Assembly (NCBI RefSeq): GCF_004339525.1
Contig: NZ_SMGE01000001.1
Coordinates: forward strand, 4,836,001 to 4,900,000
DNA from: Flavobacterium sp. 90
GTDB lineage: Bacteria > Bacteroidota > Bacteroidia > Flavobacteriales > Flavobacteriaceae
Length of the DNA: 64,000 nucleotides
Direction: 5' to 3'
Part shown: positions 25,124 through 34,412 of the stretch, in pieces
Numbering within the stretch: position 1 is the stretch's first letter
Layout: the number at the start of each line of letters is the position of its first letter
Position numbers and translations under genes: made by a program
The notes under the pieces: model-generated
Databases searched by the model: none
Told to the model about the DNA's origin: nothing
The model's input: only the letters and a program-made list of their open reading frames with translations

Positions 25124-28100
25124 ATGTTTAAAATATTCATACAAAGACCTGTTCTTTCGACGGTAATATCTGTTATTATTGTCATTTTGGGGGTTTTAGG
25201 ACTTATTGAGTTACCTATTTCTCAATATCCTGATATTGCTCCGCCAACAGTAAATGTCTCCGCAAGTTATACCGGAGCCAATGCTGATGTGGTTTTGAAA
25301 AGTATTGTAATTCCATTGGAAGAGCAAATTAATGGTGTAGAAAACATGACTTACATGACTTCTACAGCAACAAATGACGGTAATGCGTCTATAAAAATCT
25401 ACTTTAAAGTAGGAACAAATCCTGATTTAGCGGCGGTAAACGTTCAGAACAGGGTTTCCAGAGCTACAAGTTTATTACCGGTAGAGGTAACTCAGGCTGG
25501 GGTAACGGTGACAAAGAGTCAAAGTAGTAACTTGTTGATTTTCTCTCTTTATAGTGATGGAAATGCGTATAGTCAGACTTTCCTTCAAAATTATGCTAAG
25601 ATTAACCTTGTTCCGCAAATTCAGCGTGTAGTTGGAGTAGGAGATGTAACAGTTTTTGGAGCAAACGATTATTCGATGAGAATCTGGTTGAGACCGGATG
25701 TAATGCAACAATACAAATTGATTCCAAGTGATATTTCGGCAGCTTTGGCAGAGCAAAATATCGAAGCAGCGCCGGGTAAATTTGGTGAGAACGGAAATCA
25801 GGCTTTTCAATATGTAATTAAATATAAAGGTCGTTTAACAAGTGCCAAAGAATTTGGTGATATCATTATCAAATCTGTTGGAAACGGACAAATGTTGCGT
25901 CTGAAAGATGTTGCAAAAGTAGAGTTGGGATCATTAAGTTATGCCTCGACAACTAAAACAAATGGTATTGAATCTACAGCGATGGCGATTAGCCAGACGC
26001 CGGGATCTAATGCCCGTGATGTAATTATCAATTCTAAAAAGTTGATTGAAGAAGCAGCAAAAAGCTTCCCAAAAGGAGTAAAATATACAATTCTTGTTGA
26101 TGTTAACGAAAACCTTGATGCTTCTATCGGAAAGGTAATTCATACTTTAATTGAAGCTTTTATATTGGTTTTTATCGTAGTATTTATTTTCCTTCAGGAT
26201 TTTAGATCGACTTTAATTCCGGCAATAGCGGTTCCGGTGGCAATTGTAGGAACGTTTTTCTTTCTGAATTTATTCGGGTTTACGATCAACTTATTAACGC
26301 TTTTTGCAATGGTTCTGGCGATTGGTATTGTCGTCGATGATGCGATTGTCGTCGTCGAGGCGGTGCATGCCAAACTGGATCACGGTTACAAATCGTCTAA
26401 GAAAGCTACAATTGATGCAATGGATGAAATTTCCGGAGCGATTATTTCGATCACACTTGTAATGGCTGCCGTATTTATTCCGGTTACTTTTATCAATGGA
26501 TCTACGGGAGTTTTCTACAAACAATTTGGTATCACATTAGCGGTTGCGATTATTCTTTCGGCAATTAACGCGTTGACTTTAAGTCCGGCATTGTGTGCTT
26601 TGCTTTTAAAACCACATGCTGACGATCATAAACATAAAAGTTTTATTCAGAGATTCTATACCTCGTTTAACGTTGCATTTGATAATGTAACTGGCAGATA
26701 TAAACGTTCAGTTCAATTTCTTTCTGTCAAAAAATGGATTGTGCTTGCGGCTATTGTTATTTTCAGTGGAGCATTATTTTACATGATGAAAACCACACCG
26801 TCGGCTTTCGTTCCGGCAGAAGATCAGGGAACTGTTTTTGCCAACATTAGTTTACCGCCATCGGCTTCTATGGAACGTTCTGATGTAATTGCCAAGAAAG
26901 TTGATAGTATTGCCAACACAATTCCCGGAGTTAAAAACACGCTTCGTATTGTGGGACAAAACTTTACAGCGGGAGCGGGAAGTGCTTACAGTATGGTTAT
27001 TATAAAACTGGAAACCTGGGAAAAACGTGATTTGAGTGTTAATGACGTAATTGGTCAGCTTTTTGCCAAAACGAGCGGAATTCGTGAAGCAAATATTTTC
27101 TTCATTTCGCCTCCAACAATTTCAGGATTTGGACAAAGTGGTGGATTCGAATTTCAGTTGCAAGATAAAGGAGGACATACCACTCAGGAATTCTTTAAAG
27201 TTAATAATGAATTCTTAGAAAAGTTATCAAAACGTCCGGAAATACAATATGCGACAACGCCATTTAATCCTGGTTTCCCGCAATATATGATGGAAATAAA
27301 TTTAGCTAAAGCTAAAGACGCAGGAGTTCCGGTAAATACGATTCTGTCCACAATGCAAGGATATTACGGAGGATTGTATGCTTCGAATTTCAATAAATTC
27401 GGAAAACAATATCGTGTTATGGTTCAGGCTTCTCCGGAATTCCGCACAAACACAGAAGGTTTGAATAAAATCTTCGTTAGAAATAGCTCAGGAACAATGG
27501 CTCCAATTACAGAGTTTGTAAAAATGACCAGAGTTTTTGGACCGGAATCTATTTCGAGATTTAACTTATTTACGTCTATTTCGATTACAGGAGCGCCAAA
27601 TCCGGGATTTAGTTCTGGAGATGCCATTAAAGCAATTCAGGAAGTGGCGGCAGAAAATCTTCCGGCAGGTTATGGATATGAATTCTCAGGATTAACGCGT
27701 GAAGAATTAGCATCAGGTAGTGAAACGGTATTTATTTTCATACTGTGTCTTGTGTTTGTTTACTTCTTGTTAAGTGCACAATATGAGAGTTATATTTTGC
27801 CATTTGCAGTATTATTATCAATTCCGTTTGGATTGGCAGGAGCTTATTTGTTCTCAATTATATTCAAATTAAACAGTAATATTTACCTGCAGATTTCCTT
27901 AATCATGCTGATTGGATTGCTGGCGAAGAACGGTATTTTGATTGTTGAATTTGCCTTAGAAAGAAGGCGAAAAGGATTGCCAATCGTGCAAGCTGCAGTC
28001 GAAGGAGCCGTAGCACGTTTAAGACCAATTTTGATGACTTCGTTTGCCTTTATTTTAGGACTTGTGCCTTTGATGTTTGCTACAGGAGCTGGAGCGGTTG

Positions 28101-28288
28101 GAAACAAATCGATTGGTACTGGAGCTGTTGGAGGAATGTTGATCGGAACCATATTAGGAGTATTTGTTATTCCGGTATTGTTTATCATTTTCCAGACTTT
28201 ACAGGAAAAAATTAGCGGTCCGGCAAAAGAGGGTTATGACGACGAAGATGATGAGGATGTACAGCTAATCGAAGCTCATAAAGAGTAA
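25124..28288 (+). CDS. RND multidrug efflux permease (AcrB/HAE1 type)
   Basis: A 1054-residue proton-driven exporter with 12 transmembrane helices in two repeats and two large periplasmic loops. The N-terminus FKIFIQRPVLSTVISVII and the TM4 pair GIVVDDAIVVVEAV (the two Asp of the proton relay) identify the HAE1 subgroup, which pumps hydrophobic and amphiphilic drugs and not metals. Motifs such as AILLSAINALTLSPALCALL-like segments and GLLAKNGILIVEFA in the second half are intact. The C-terminus has an acidic DDEDDED tail. No frameshift is seen. Confidence 0.96.
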   Translation: MFKIFIQRPVLSTVISVIIVILGVLGLIELPISQYPDIAPPTVNVSASYTGANADVVLKSIVIPLEEQINGVENMTYMTSTATNDGNASIKIYFKVGTNPDLAAVNVQNRVSRATSLLPVEVTQAGVTVTKSQSSNLLIFSLYSDGNAYSQTFLQNYAKINLVPQIQRVVGVGDVTVFGANDYSMRIWLRPDVMQQYKLIPSDISAALAEQNIEAAPGKFGENGNQAFQYVIKYKGRLTSAKEFGDIIIKSVGNGQMLRLKDVAKVELGSLSYASTTKTNGIESTAMAISQTPGSNARDVIINSKKLIEEAAKSFPKGVKYTILVDVNENLDASIGKVIHTLIEAFILVFIVVFIFLQDFRSTLIPAIAVPVAIVGTFFFLNLFGFTINLLTLFAMVLAIGIVVDDAIVVVEAVHAKLDHGYKSSKKATIDAMDEISGAIISITLVMAAVFIPVTFINGSTGVFYKQFGITLAVAIILSAINALTLSPALCALLLKPHADDHKHKSFIQRFYTSFNVAFDNVTGRYKRSVQFLSVKKWIVLAAIVIFSGALFYMMKTTPSAFVPAEDQGTVFANISLPPSASMERSDVIAKKVDSIANTIPGVKNTLRIVGQNFTAGAGSAYSMVIIKLETWEKRDLSVNDVIGQLFAKTSGIREANIFFISPPTISGFGQSGGFEFQLQDKGGHTTQEFFKVNNEFLEKLSKRPEIQYATTPFNPGFPQYMMEINLAKAKDAGVPVNTILSTMQGYYGGLYASNFNKFGKQYRVMVQASPEFRTNTEGLNKIFVRNSSGTMAPITEFVKMTRVFGPESISRFNLFTSISITGAPNPGFSSGDAIKAIQEVAAENLPAGYGYEFSGLTREELASGSETVFIFILCLVFVYFLLSAQYESYILPFAVLLSIPFGLAGAYLFSIIFKLNSNIYLQISLIMLIGLLAKNGILIVEFALERRRKGLPIVQAAVEGAVARLRPILMTSFAFILGLVPLMFATGAGAVGNKSIGTGAVGGMLIGTILGVFVIPVLFIIFQTLQEKISGPAKEGYDDEDDEDVQLIEAHKE

Positions 28289-28295
28289 TAATTTA

Positions 28296-29711
28296 ATGAA
28301 TACAAAGATGACTCATAGTTCAAATAAATATATCATGATAGTAATTGCAGTCACTCTTTTGAGTGCCTGCGTTACTAAAAAGTACGAACGCCCCACCACG
28401 ATTTCGACCGATAAGTTGTATCGTGATCAGGCTTCTACAGATTCGACTACGATTGCAAGTATGCCTTGGCAAAGTGTTTTTAAAGATGAAAAACTGAATG
28501 CTTTAATTCAAAAAGGATTAGATCAGAATCTTAACTTAAAAAATGCTATTGAAAACATTGTTCAGTCACGCGCTACTTTACGTCAGGCGAAATTAGCGTA
28601 TTATCCAACTCTGAATATTGATGCTAATGCAACGCACACGAAACAATCTGAAGCAGGTTTGAATTTTCCCGCAGGAATTAATATCAATACGCTGACAACG
28701 ACTTACAAACTTGGTTTAAGCACGTCTTGGGAAGCTGATATTTGGGGAAAATTAAGCAGTTCAAAAAGAGCCGCTTTGGCAACTTATCTTTCTACAGATG
28801 CTGCAAAACAAGCTATTCAGACACAACTGATTTCAGATATTGCGAATAATTATTTTTTATTGTTAGCGTATGATAAACAATTAGAAATAACAAAAGCAAC
28901 ATTAGAAAGCCGTATCAAAAATGTTGAAGTTATAAAGGCTTTAAAAGAAGGCGCAATAGTTACCGGTGCAGCAGTTGTGCAAAGTGAAGCCAATCAGCAT
29001 GCAGCCGAAGTATTGATTCCGGACTTAAAAAGAAGCATTCGCGAAACCGAAAATGCCCTTAATATTTTGTTAGGTCAAGGTCCGGGAACGATCGATAGAG
29101 GAACATTAGGAAATCAAATAATTCCTGAAAAAATTGATATTGGTGTTCCGGCGCAATTACTAGAAAATCGTCCTGATGTCCGTCAGGCGGAATTTAATTT
29201 CAGAACGGCTTTTGAGAATACAAATATGGCTAAAACTTATTTTTATCCAAGTTTGACTTTGACAGCAAGTGGAGGATTTTCGAATCTGCAATTGACAGAT
29301 TTCTTTAGTAATTCTGTTTTCTATTCTTTGATTGGCGGATTAACGCAGCCACTTTTTAATCAGGGATTGAATAAAGCGAGATTAACAACTGCACAATCTA
29401 AACAAGTTCAGGCATTAAACAATTTCCAACAAAGCCTTTTGGTTGCTGGACAAGAAGTTTCAAATGCTTTGTACGCTTATGAAATGGCAGTTGAAAAAGA
29501 AGATTCAAGAGAAAAACAAATTGAAGCTCTTGAAAAAGCGGTCGATTTTACACAACAACTTTTAGAATATAGCTCAGCTACAAATTATACCGATGTATTA
29601 ACATCAGAACAAAATTTATTGGCTGCTCAATTGAGTGGTATCAATGATAATTTACAAAAATTACAAGCAGTTGTTGATTTATACCGTGCTTTAGGCGGCG
29701 GATGGAAATAA
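28296..29711 (+). CDS. Efflux outer-membrane channel lipoprotein (NodT/OprM family)
   Basis: A 471-residue TolC-like channel. It has a lipoprotein signal (LLSACVTKKYERP), followed by two OEP repeats with long helices (LNLKNAIENIVQSRATLRQA, ENRPDVRQAEFNFRTAFENT). The ENRPDVRQAE box is characteristic of the NodT subgroup. It completes the tripartite pump and starts 7 bp after the permease stop. A strong terminator follows, so the operon ends here. Confidence 0.95.
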   Translation: MNTKMTHSSNKYIMIVIAVTLLSACVTKKYERPTTISTDKLYRDQASTDSTTIASMPWQSVFKDEKLNALIQKGLDQNLNLKNAIENIVQSRATLRQAKLAYYPTLNIDANATHTKQSEAGLNFPAGININTLTTTYKLGLSTSWEADIWGKLSSSKRAALATYLSTDAAKQAIQTQLISDIANNYFLLLAYDKQLEITKATLESRIKNVEVIKALKEGAIVTGAAVVQSEANQHAAEVLIPDLKRSIRETENALNILLGQGPGTIDRGTLGNQIIPEKIDIGVPAQLLENRPDVRQAEFNFRTAFENTNMAKTYFYPSLTLTASGGFSNLQLTDFFSNSVFYSLIGGLTQPLFNQGLNKARLTTAQSKQVQALNNFQQSLLVAGQEVSNALYAYEMAVEKEDSREKQIEALEKAVDFTQQLLEYSSATNYTDVLTSEQNLLAAQLSGINDNLQKLQAVVDLYRALGGGWK

Positions 29712-29743
29712 TAATATTGGTTATTGTATTGTTTTATTTGTTT

Positions 29744-29775
29744 AAAAACGCCTCAATCCTGAGGCGTTTTTTGTT
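29744..29775 (+). terminator. Intrinsic terminator of the RND efflux operon
   Basis: AAAAACGCCTCA (29744-29755) pairs with TGAGGCGTTTTTT across a 4-base loop, followed by TGTTT. It lies 33 bp after the operon's last stop codon. Confidence 0.9.
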
Positions 29776-29866
29776 TAATTATCTATCGGTTAAGAAGTGC
29801 TTTTCGTCGATTGGTATTGTGTTTTCGTATAATGAATAGGAGAAAGGCAAATAATTGGCACTACTT

Positions 29867-29874
29867 TAGCTTTG
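29867..29874 (+). promoter_or_regulatory. Candidate Bacteroidota -7 promoter element
   Basis: TAGCTTTG matches TAnnTTTG and lies 33 bp upstream of the ATG at 29907, which supports that start over the earlier in-frame ATG at 29811. No well-spaced -33 element is evident. Confidence 0.4.
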
Positions 29875-29906
29875 TTTCAAATCAAATAATACTTAATACC
29901 ACAAAG

Positions 29907-30401
29907 ATGAAAAAATTAGGATTCGCATTAATACTCTTGATGAGCGTTTTTGCACAGGCACAAGTTTCGATAAACGTAAATATTGGTACACCTCCAAATT
30001 GGGGACCTCAAGGTTATGACAATAGTAGATACTATTATTTACCTGATATTGATACTTATTATGATGTTGTACAAAGTCAGTTTATTTATGACAACAACGG
30101 CAGATGGATTCGTGAGAATAGATTGCCTTCAAAATACAGACAATACGATTTGTATGGAGGTTATAAAGTAGTTTTAAATGATTATAGAGGAGATTCTCCT
30201 TATACGTATCATACGAAACACAGAGCTAATTATCCAAAAGGATATCACGGAAAACCTCAGAAAAACAGAGGGAATAAACCGGAAAAAAACAATAAAGAAT
30301 ATCATAACAAAAAGGATAAAGACGATAAAAAAGGAAATTCAAAAAAGGATCATCCAAACAAAGACAGGGATCAGAATCATTCACACGATGATCACCATTA
30401 A
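29907..30401 (+). CDS. Secreted protein with Lys/His/Asp-rich tail
   Basis: 164 residues from the chosen start. The frame is open from 29811, but the ATG at 29907 begins a clean signal peptide (MKKLGFALILLMSVFAQAQ). The mature N-half is Tyr/Pro-rich (WGPQGYDNSRYYYLPDIDTY, then GRWIRENRLP and YDLYGGYKVVLNDY), a pattern seen in uncharacterised flavobacterial exported proteins. From about residue 110 the sequence becomes a low-complexity tail of Lys, Asn, Asp and His ending DQNHSHDDHH. The His/Asp end may bind metal ions (inference). No enzymatic motif is seen. Confidence 0.65.
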   Translation: MKKLGFALILLMSVFAQAQVSINVNIGTPPNWGPQGYDNSRYYYLPDIDTYYDVVQSQFIYDNNGRWIRENRLPSKYRQYDLYGGYKVVLNDYRGDSPYTYHTKHRANYPKGYHGKPQKNRGNKPEKNNKEYHNKKDKDDKKGNSKKDHPNKDRDQNHSHDDHH

Positions 30402-30422
30402 TTAAAACATGACTAAATTGGA

Positions 30423-30452
30423 AGAGCGCCTCAGAAATGGGGCGTTTTTTTT
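30423..30452 (+). terminator. Intrinsic terminator after secreted Lys/His-rich protein gene
   Basis: A CGCCTC / GGGGCG stem with a 6-base loop (AGAAAT) is followed by eight T residues. It lies about 22 bp past the stop codon. Confidence 0.8.
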
Positions 30453-30542
30453 AGGTCTGTTTTGTTTTGAAAAAGCAGGAACGAGATCCAAGCGATAGCG
30501 AACAGACGAAGTAAATCTCCACGAGAAGCTCGACAAAGATTG

Positions 30543-30627
30543 GTCTTTGCAAGGAACGAAGCAATCTCATTTGCTGAATTCAATTCGTAATTTTTGTTAG
30601 TGTGGTTGCTTCGTTCCTCGCAATGAC
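30543..30627. repeat. Family A hairpin repeat, copy 5
   Basis: Left arm CTTTGCAAGGAACGAAGCAA, right arm TTGCTTCGTTCCTCGCAATG. It lies in the convergent gap between the secreted Lys/His-rich protein and apbE and has the same loop sequence type (TTCAATTCGTAATTTTTGTT) as copy 2. Confidence 0.85.
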
Positions 30628-30811
30628 AAATATTGGGGTTACGTTGCGTTTCAAGGGATTAAAATCCCTTGCTACAAAATAAATCCCTCATGCGGAATTT
30701 TATGCAGAGTTCCGGAGGAACGAACTATATTGTAGGGATGGATTTTAATCCATCCATCGCAAGGAATTCGACAAAGATTATCGATTATAATTGCAGAGTT
30801 ACATTCAAGTG

Positions 30812-30846
30812 AAATCTTTGTCAAAGTTTAAAACTTTGACAAAGAT
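30812..30846. repeat. Family D hairpin (ATCTTTGTCAAAGTTT), copy 1
   Basis: ATCTTTGTCAAAGTTT and its complement AAACTTTGACAAAGAT form a stem of about 16 bp with a 2-3 base loop. It lies just beyond the stop of the ApbE gene on the minus strand, where it could terminate transcription. A near-identical hairpin follows nrdA at 55111-55143. Confidence 0.8.
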
Positions 30847-30862
30847 AATTGAGTTGTTTCCA

Positions 30863-31870
30863 CTAAAACTTAGCTTTAAACTTTTTGATTTTGAAGTTTT
30901 TTGATTTCACGACTTTACCTTTATCAGTAATCATCAAACAGCTATATTCTGGATGTTTTTGAAGCAAAATCAGACCTTCTTTTTGACCTAAAACCATAAG
31001 CGAAGTACTTAAACCGTTTGCAGTTTCGGCATCAGGACCAAGAACAGTAACGCTGCATAATCCTGTTGCAGGATAACCTGTTGCAGGATTTATAATATGA
31101 GAATATCTCACGCCATTAAAAACAACAAACTTTTCGTAACTTCCGGAAGTTGTGATTGCGTGTTGCTCTAACGGAATTGTTGCCAGAAGTTTTTCAGGAT
31201 CAAATGGGTTTGTGATTCCAATTTTCCACGGATTTCCATTAGGTTGTTTCCCCCATGTACTCATATCTCCGGATCCGTTTATAATGCCGGCTTTTATGCC
31301 TTTTGCAATCATCATGGCACGACATTTATCGGTTGCATATCCTTCGCCTAAAGCGCCAAAACCAATTTTCATTCCTTTTAATTTTAGAAAAATCGTTGAT
31401 TGTGCACTATCCAGAATAATGTTTTTGTAACCGACTTTTTCAACTGATTTTTTTATGGCTTCCGCCGAAGGCATTTCGGTCATGGATCCGTCAAATTTCC
31501 AGATTCTGTCCATTGCGGCAAAACTCACGTCAAATCCGCCTTTTGTAGCTTCTGAAAATTGAATCGCTCTTTGCGTTAATTCAAAAACCTCACGATCTAC
31601 TTTTACAGGACGAATTCCGGCATTCTGATTTACCTCTGAAACCTGCGAATCAGATTTCCAATCGGATATCAGGTTTTCAATTCTGGTTATTTCGGCAATA
31701 ACGATGTCTATATTTTTTTCTGCTTCAAGCGAATCATTTGCAACAATTGTAATATCAAAACGTCCGCCCATAAGAAGCGTAGTTCTTTTGCGAAGAACTT
31801 GTGCGTTGCCGGATAATCCAGACATTAATATGGAAAGAAATAGGAGTTTAAATAGGATTGATTTATTCAT
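30863..31870 (-). CDS. apbE: FAD:protein FMN transferase (ApbE)
   Basis: An exported flavin transferase, 335 residues from the chosen ATG at 31870; an in-frame ATG three codons earlier is possible. The signal segment is residues 1-23 (ending GNAQ). Family motifs are clear: MGGRFDITIVA, the substrate region GGFDVSFAAMDRIWKFDG, KIGFGALGEGYATDKCR, INGSGDM, and SHIINPATGYPATG with TANGLSTSLMVLG. It hydrolyses FAD in the periplasm and attaches FMN through a phosphoester to a Thr/Ser of a partner protein. The upstream DUF2271 protein carries a matching Thr-Gly-Ala-Ser site. A Family C repeat separates it from the PepSY gene. Confidence 0.93.
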   Translation of the reverse strand: MNKSILFKLLFLSILMSGLSGNAQVLRKRTTLLMGGRFDITIVANDSLEAEKNIDIVIAEITRIENLISDWKSDSQVSEVNQNAGIRPVKVDREVFELTQRAIQFSEATKGGFDVSFAAMDRIWKFDGSMTEMPSAEAIKKSVEKVGYKNIILDSAQSTIFLKLKGMKIGFGALGEGYATDKCRAMMIAKGIKAGIINGSGDMSTWGKQPNGNPWKIGITNPFDPEKLLATIPLEQHAITTSGSYEKFVVFNGVRYSHIINPATGYPATGLCSVTVLGPDAETANGLSTSLMVLGQKEGLILLQKHPEYSCLMITDKGKVVKSKNFKIKKFKAKF

Positions 31871-31910
31871 GAAAATCATTTTTTAGAAGCGTTTTATTAA
31901 GATAAGAAAT

Positions 31911-32062
31911 GTGCCTTTAGGTACAAAATATTGGTAGTTATTATTTCGCAAATTCGTTAGCGTGCCTTAGGTACGCAATAGGAATCATTTTGTTGCGTAC
32001 CTACGGCACGCTAAATGTGTTTTAATTTATGTTTTCTACCGACATTTTGTACCTAAAGGCAC
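31911..32062. repeat. Family C double hairpin, copy 2
   Basis: A 152-bp element with perfect 19-bp outer arms GTGCCTTTAGGTACAAAAT / ATTTTGTACCTAAAGGCAC and inner arms AGCGTGCCTTAGGTACGCAA / TTGCGTACCTACGGCACGCT. It sits between the PepSY-flavoreductase gene and apbE, which are transcribed the same way. Confidence 0.88.
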
Positions 32063-32070
32063 AATTCAAA

Positions 32071-34281
32071 TTAATAACAATCAGTCAGCAATTGACCATT
32101 TTCTTTATATTCTGAAATAGATTTCATCTTTTTAGCTTGACACAAATTATCCAAAATAGATTCTACATCTTTTTGCATGGCAAGAGAACCACAAATCATA
32201 ATGACTCCGTTTTGCTGTAATAAATCGGTGAAAAAGTCAGCATCACGTTTGATTAAATCCATTACATAGAACTGATTTGATTCGCGTGATAATGCCAAAT
32301 GAAAATCATTAAGCTGTTTCTTTTCTATCATTTCAGAAGTAAATTTTTTATATCCCAAAACCATTTCAGTCTCCATTCGGAAACCGGAATATAAATGCGT
32401 TTCTATCTTTTTCTTGTTTTGTTCAATCATTCCAAGAAAAGGTGCAATACCGGTTCCGTTAGAAATTAGGGCAACTTTTGAGGCTTTTTTCGGAAAATGA
32501 AAAGCTCCGTTATTGATTATTCTGGCTTTGATTGTATTTCCCGGTTCAAGATTATTTAGAAATTCGGAACCTAATCCGTGTGGATGTAATTTCACGACTA
32601 GTTGAATGTTTCCGGTATGCTTTCCAATCGAATATAGACGTTCTCTGGTATCGTTTGCAGGATAAATTGCCAGCAAATCTCCAGAAGTAAATCTGGTTCT
32701 CATATTGGCGCGTAACGTAACCAGAAAGGTTTGCTCGAATTCAGAAACCAATGTTTTGTCTAAAACCATTAGTTTTGATAAACCTTTTGGCGCGTGATTG
32801 TATAAAGAAGGTGTTATTGCTAATGAAATCTCGGTTTTGACGCTCCAAAGTTTAATCCATTCGACAAATTCTTCCGCCGATTTATCGTTTACGGTTTGTA
32901 ATTCCAAAAAGCGCTCTGCCCAGGTTTGAGTTGCTAAAAGTTGATCAATTTCAACAGCAAAACCACAAAAATCCGGATAAGCTTTCGAACCAAAACCTAT
33001 TACTGAAAAATTGATTTTCTGTTGTTGAGTATGTTTCTTTAAAAGCGATAAAAATTTATTTCCATTAGAAGGCGCATCTCCTAATCCGTGAGTTGATGAA
33101 AATACAATAATATGTTCTGCCTTTGGAAAAACATTATATTGATTCAATTGAGCAATGTGAGCTTTTTCTCCACGGTCAATTAGTTGTTTCTGAATTGCAT
33201 TTGCAAAACGTAATGTACTTCCGTTTTCAGAACCTGCTAATAAAATATATTTACTTTCGTTGGCACTGAATTTATTTTTAATTCGGCTTGACCTTCTTTT
33301 TAAAGTAATTGCAAAACCAGAATAGATAAAAAAGAGAATATTAATGCAGGCAATAGCAAGAATTACAGCCCAGATTCCGTTTATTCTTCCTGTATGAAGA
33401 TCAAGACTAAAATCAGCAAACTGAACAGTCTTTGGCGAACGTTTTTCTGTAATTACAGCACCTGTAACTTGATTGACTTCAATTTCTCTGTCTCTTAATT
33501 CAATGATATAATACTCTTCGGGATCGTCTGTAAAAGGGAATTCGATCTTTTTGACATCTGCCAAAAGCGTCGTATTGAATATATTCTCTGATTCCCCTTT
33601 TTTGGCTGGCGCTACAGTTTTTGCTTTTTCTTTCTTTTCACCCATGAAAAAATTAAATCTTTCAAGGGATAAATAAGTTCCGGTAAGTGCAATAATCAGA
33701 ATTGGAATTAAAGCTAATCTTCCTAAAACAACATGATAATATTGGGCAAAATATTCTTTTATTACTTTCGAAAAGAAATTACGAATTCCTTTTTGTCTTT
33801 TAAGTACAAGAACAAAACCCGAAATCGAAATTAATATTAATAAAAAAGAAATTACTCCAACAAAGAAACGCCCCGTTTCATGCAGAAATAACGAACGGTG
33901 TAAACTGGTTACCCATTGTATGAATTCGCTTTTTTTTATGGGTTTTCCTAAAGCTTTACCTGTTTTAGGATTGATATAAGCATTGATATCGTTTCCGTCC
34001 TGATCAATTGCCTGAAGTGTCACAAATTGATTGTAATCGACGCTTAACTCAGTAATTTCAGAATATGACTTTTTTAAGACTGGCAGGGTTTCGCCTAAAG
34101 TTATGGAGTTAAAATTTTCTACTTTGTACGGATTTGTTTTTTCCTGAACAGCATCTATTGCCAAAATAATACCGGTTACAGATGCCAGCAGTAAAAATAA
34201 AGAAGAAAACAAAGCCAAAGCTAAGTGTGTGTAACGCCAAAAAGAAAGAGTCATTGAGTGAATGCTAAAAGGTAATTGCAA
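32071..34281 (-). CDS. PepSY membrane protein fused to flavodoxin and ferredoxin-reductase-like domains
   Basis: A 736-residue membrane flavoprotein. Residues ~10-335 are a PepSY-type unit with four transmembrane helices and several His near membrane faces (RYTHLAL, SLHRSLFLHETGR, YYHVVLGR, SLDLHTGRINGIW), suitable for heme. Residues ~345-480 are a flavodoxin domain (LLAGSENGSTLRFANAIQKQ, SSTHGLGDAPSNGNKF). Residues ~510-736 are an FAD/NAD(P) reductase resembling CysJ (RERLYSIGKHTG, SNGTGIAPFLGM, MICGSLAMQKDVE). It should pass electrons from cytosolic NAD(P)H through FAD and FMN across the membrane. Neighbours DUF2271 and ApbE suggest a periplasmic flavin acceptor; ferric-iron reduction is another possibility. 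Met10 is an alternative start. Confidence 0.88.
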   Translation of the reverse strand: MQLPFSIHSMTLSFWRYTHLALALFSSLFLLLASVTGIILAIDAVQEKTNPYKVENFNSITLGETLPVLKKSYSEITELSVDYNQFVTLQAIDQDGNDINAYINPKTGKALGKPIKKSEFIQWVTSLHRSLFLHETGRFFVGVISFLLILISISGFVLVLKRQKGIRNFFSKVIKEYFAQYYHVVLGRLALIPILIIALTGTYLSLERFNFFMGEKKEKAKTVAPAKKGESENIFNTTLLADVKKIEFPFTDDPEEYYIIELRDREIEVNQVTGAVITEKRSPKTVQFADFSLDLHTGRINGIWAVILAIACINILFFIYSGFAITLKRRSSRIKNKFSANESKYILLAGSENGSTLRFANAIQKQLIDRGEKAHIAQLNQYNVFPKAEHIIVFSSTHGLGDAPSNGNKFLSLLKKHTQQQKINFSVIGFGSKAYPDFCGFAVEIDQLLATQTWAERFLELQTVNDKSAEEFVEWIKLWSVKTEISLAITPSLYNHAPKGLSKLMVLDKTLVSEFEQTFLVTLRANMRTRFTSGDLLAIYPANDTRERLYSIGKHTGNIQLVVKLHPHGLGSEFLNNLEPGNTIKARIINNGAFHFPKKASKVALISNGTGIAPFLGMIEQNKKKIETHLYSGFRMETEMVLGYKKFTSEMIEKKQLNDFHLALSRESNQFYVMDLIKRDADFFTDLLQQNGVIMICGSLAMQKDVESILDNLCQAKKMKSISEYKENGQLLTDCY

Positions 34282-34288
34282 TTTTTTT

Positions 34289-34366
34289 TGCCACAGATTA
34301 AAGGATTAAAAAGATTTTTTCGCAGTACGAAAAATAATCAGTGTGAATCTTTTTAATCTGTGGCAA
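34289..34366. repeat. TTGCCACAGATTAAA inverted repeat
   Basis: TTGCCACAGATTAAAGGATT on the left and AATCTTTTTAATCTGTGGCA on the right form a long imperfect hairpin in the gap between the DUF2271 and PepSY genes. Like the other repeats here it is non-coding. Confidence 0.75.
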
Positions 34367-34412
34367 CTTTGACAAAATTATAAACTTTGACAAAGCTTAT
34401 GATGATAAAATA

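Larger units (their letters stand above)
30480..30862. repeat. Composite hairpin-repeat region between convergent genes
   Basis: Ordered modules: an AGCTCGACAAAGATTGGTC flank (from about 30527), the Family A hairpin (30543-30627), GTTACGTTGCG, small palindromes such as AAGGGATTAAAATCCCTT (about 30654-30671), a GGATGGATTTTAATCCATCC palindrome (about 30737-30756), and the CTTTGTCAAAGTTT hairpin (30812-30846). The same modules appear in inverted order at 55.1-55.6 kb. No gene is present. Confidence 0.85.
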
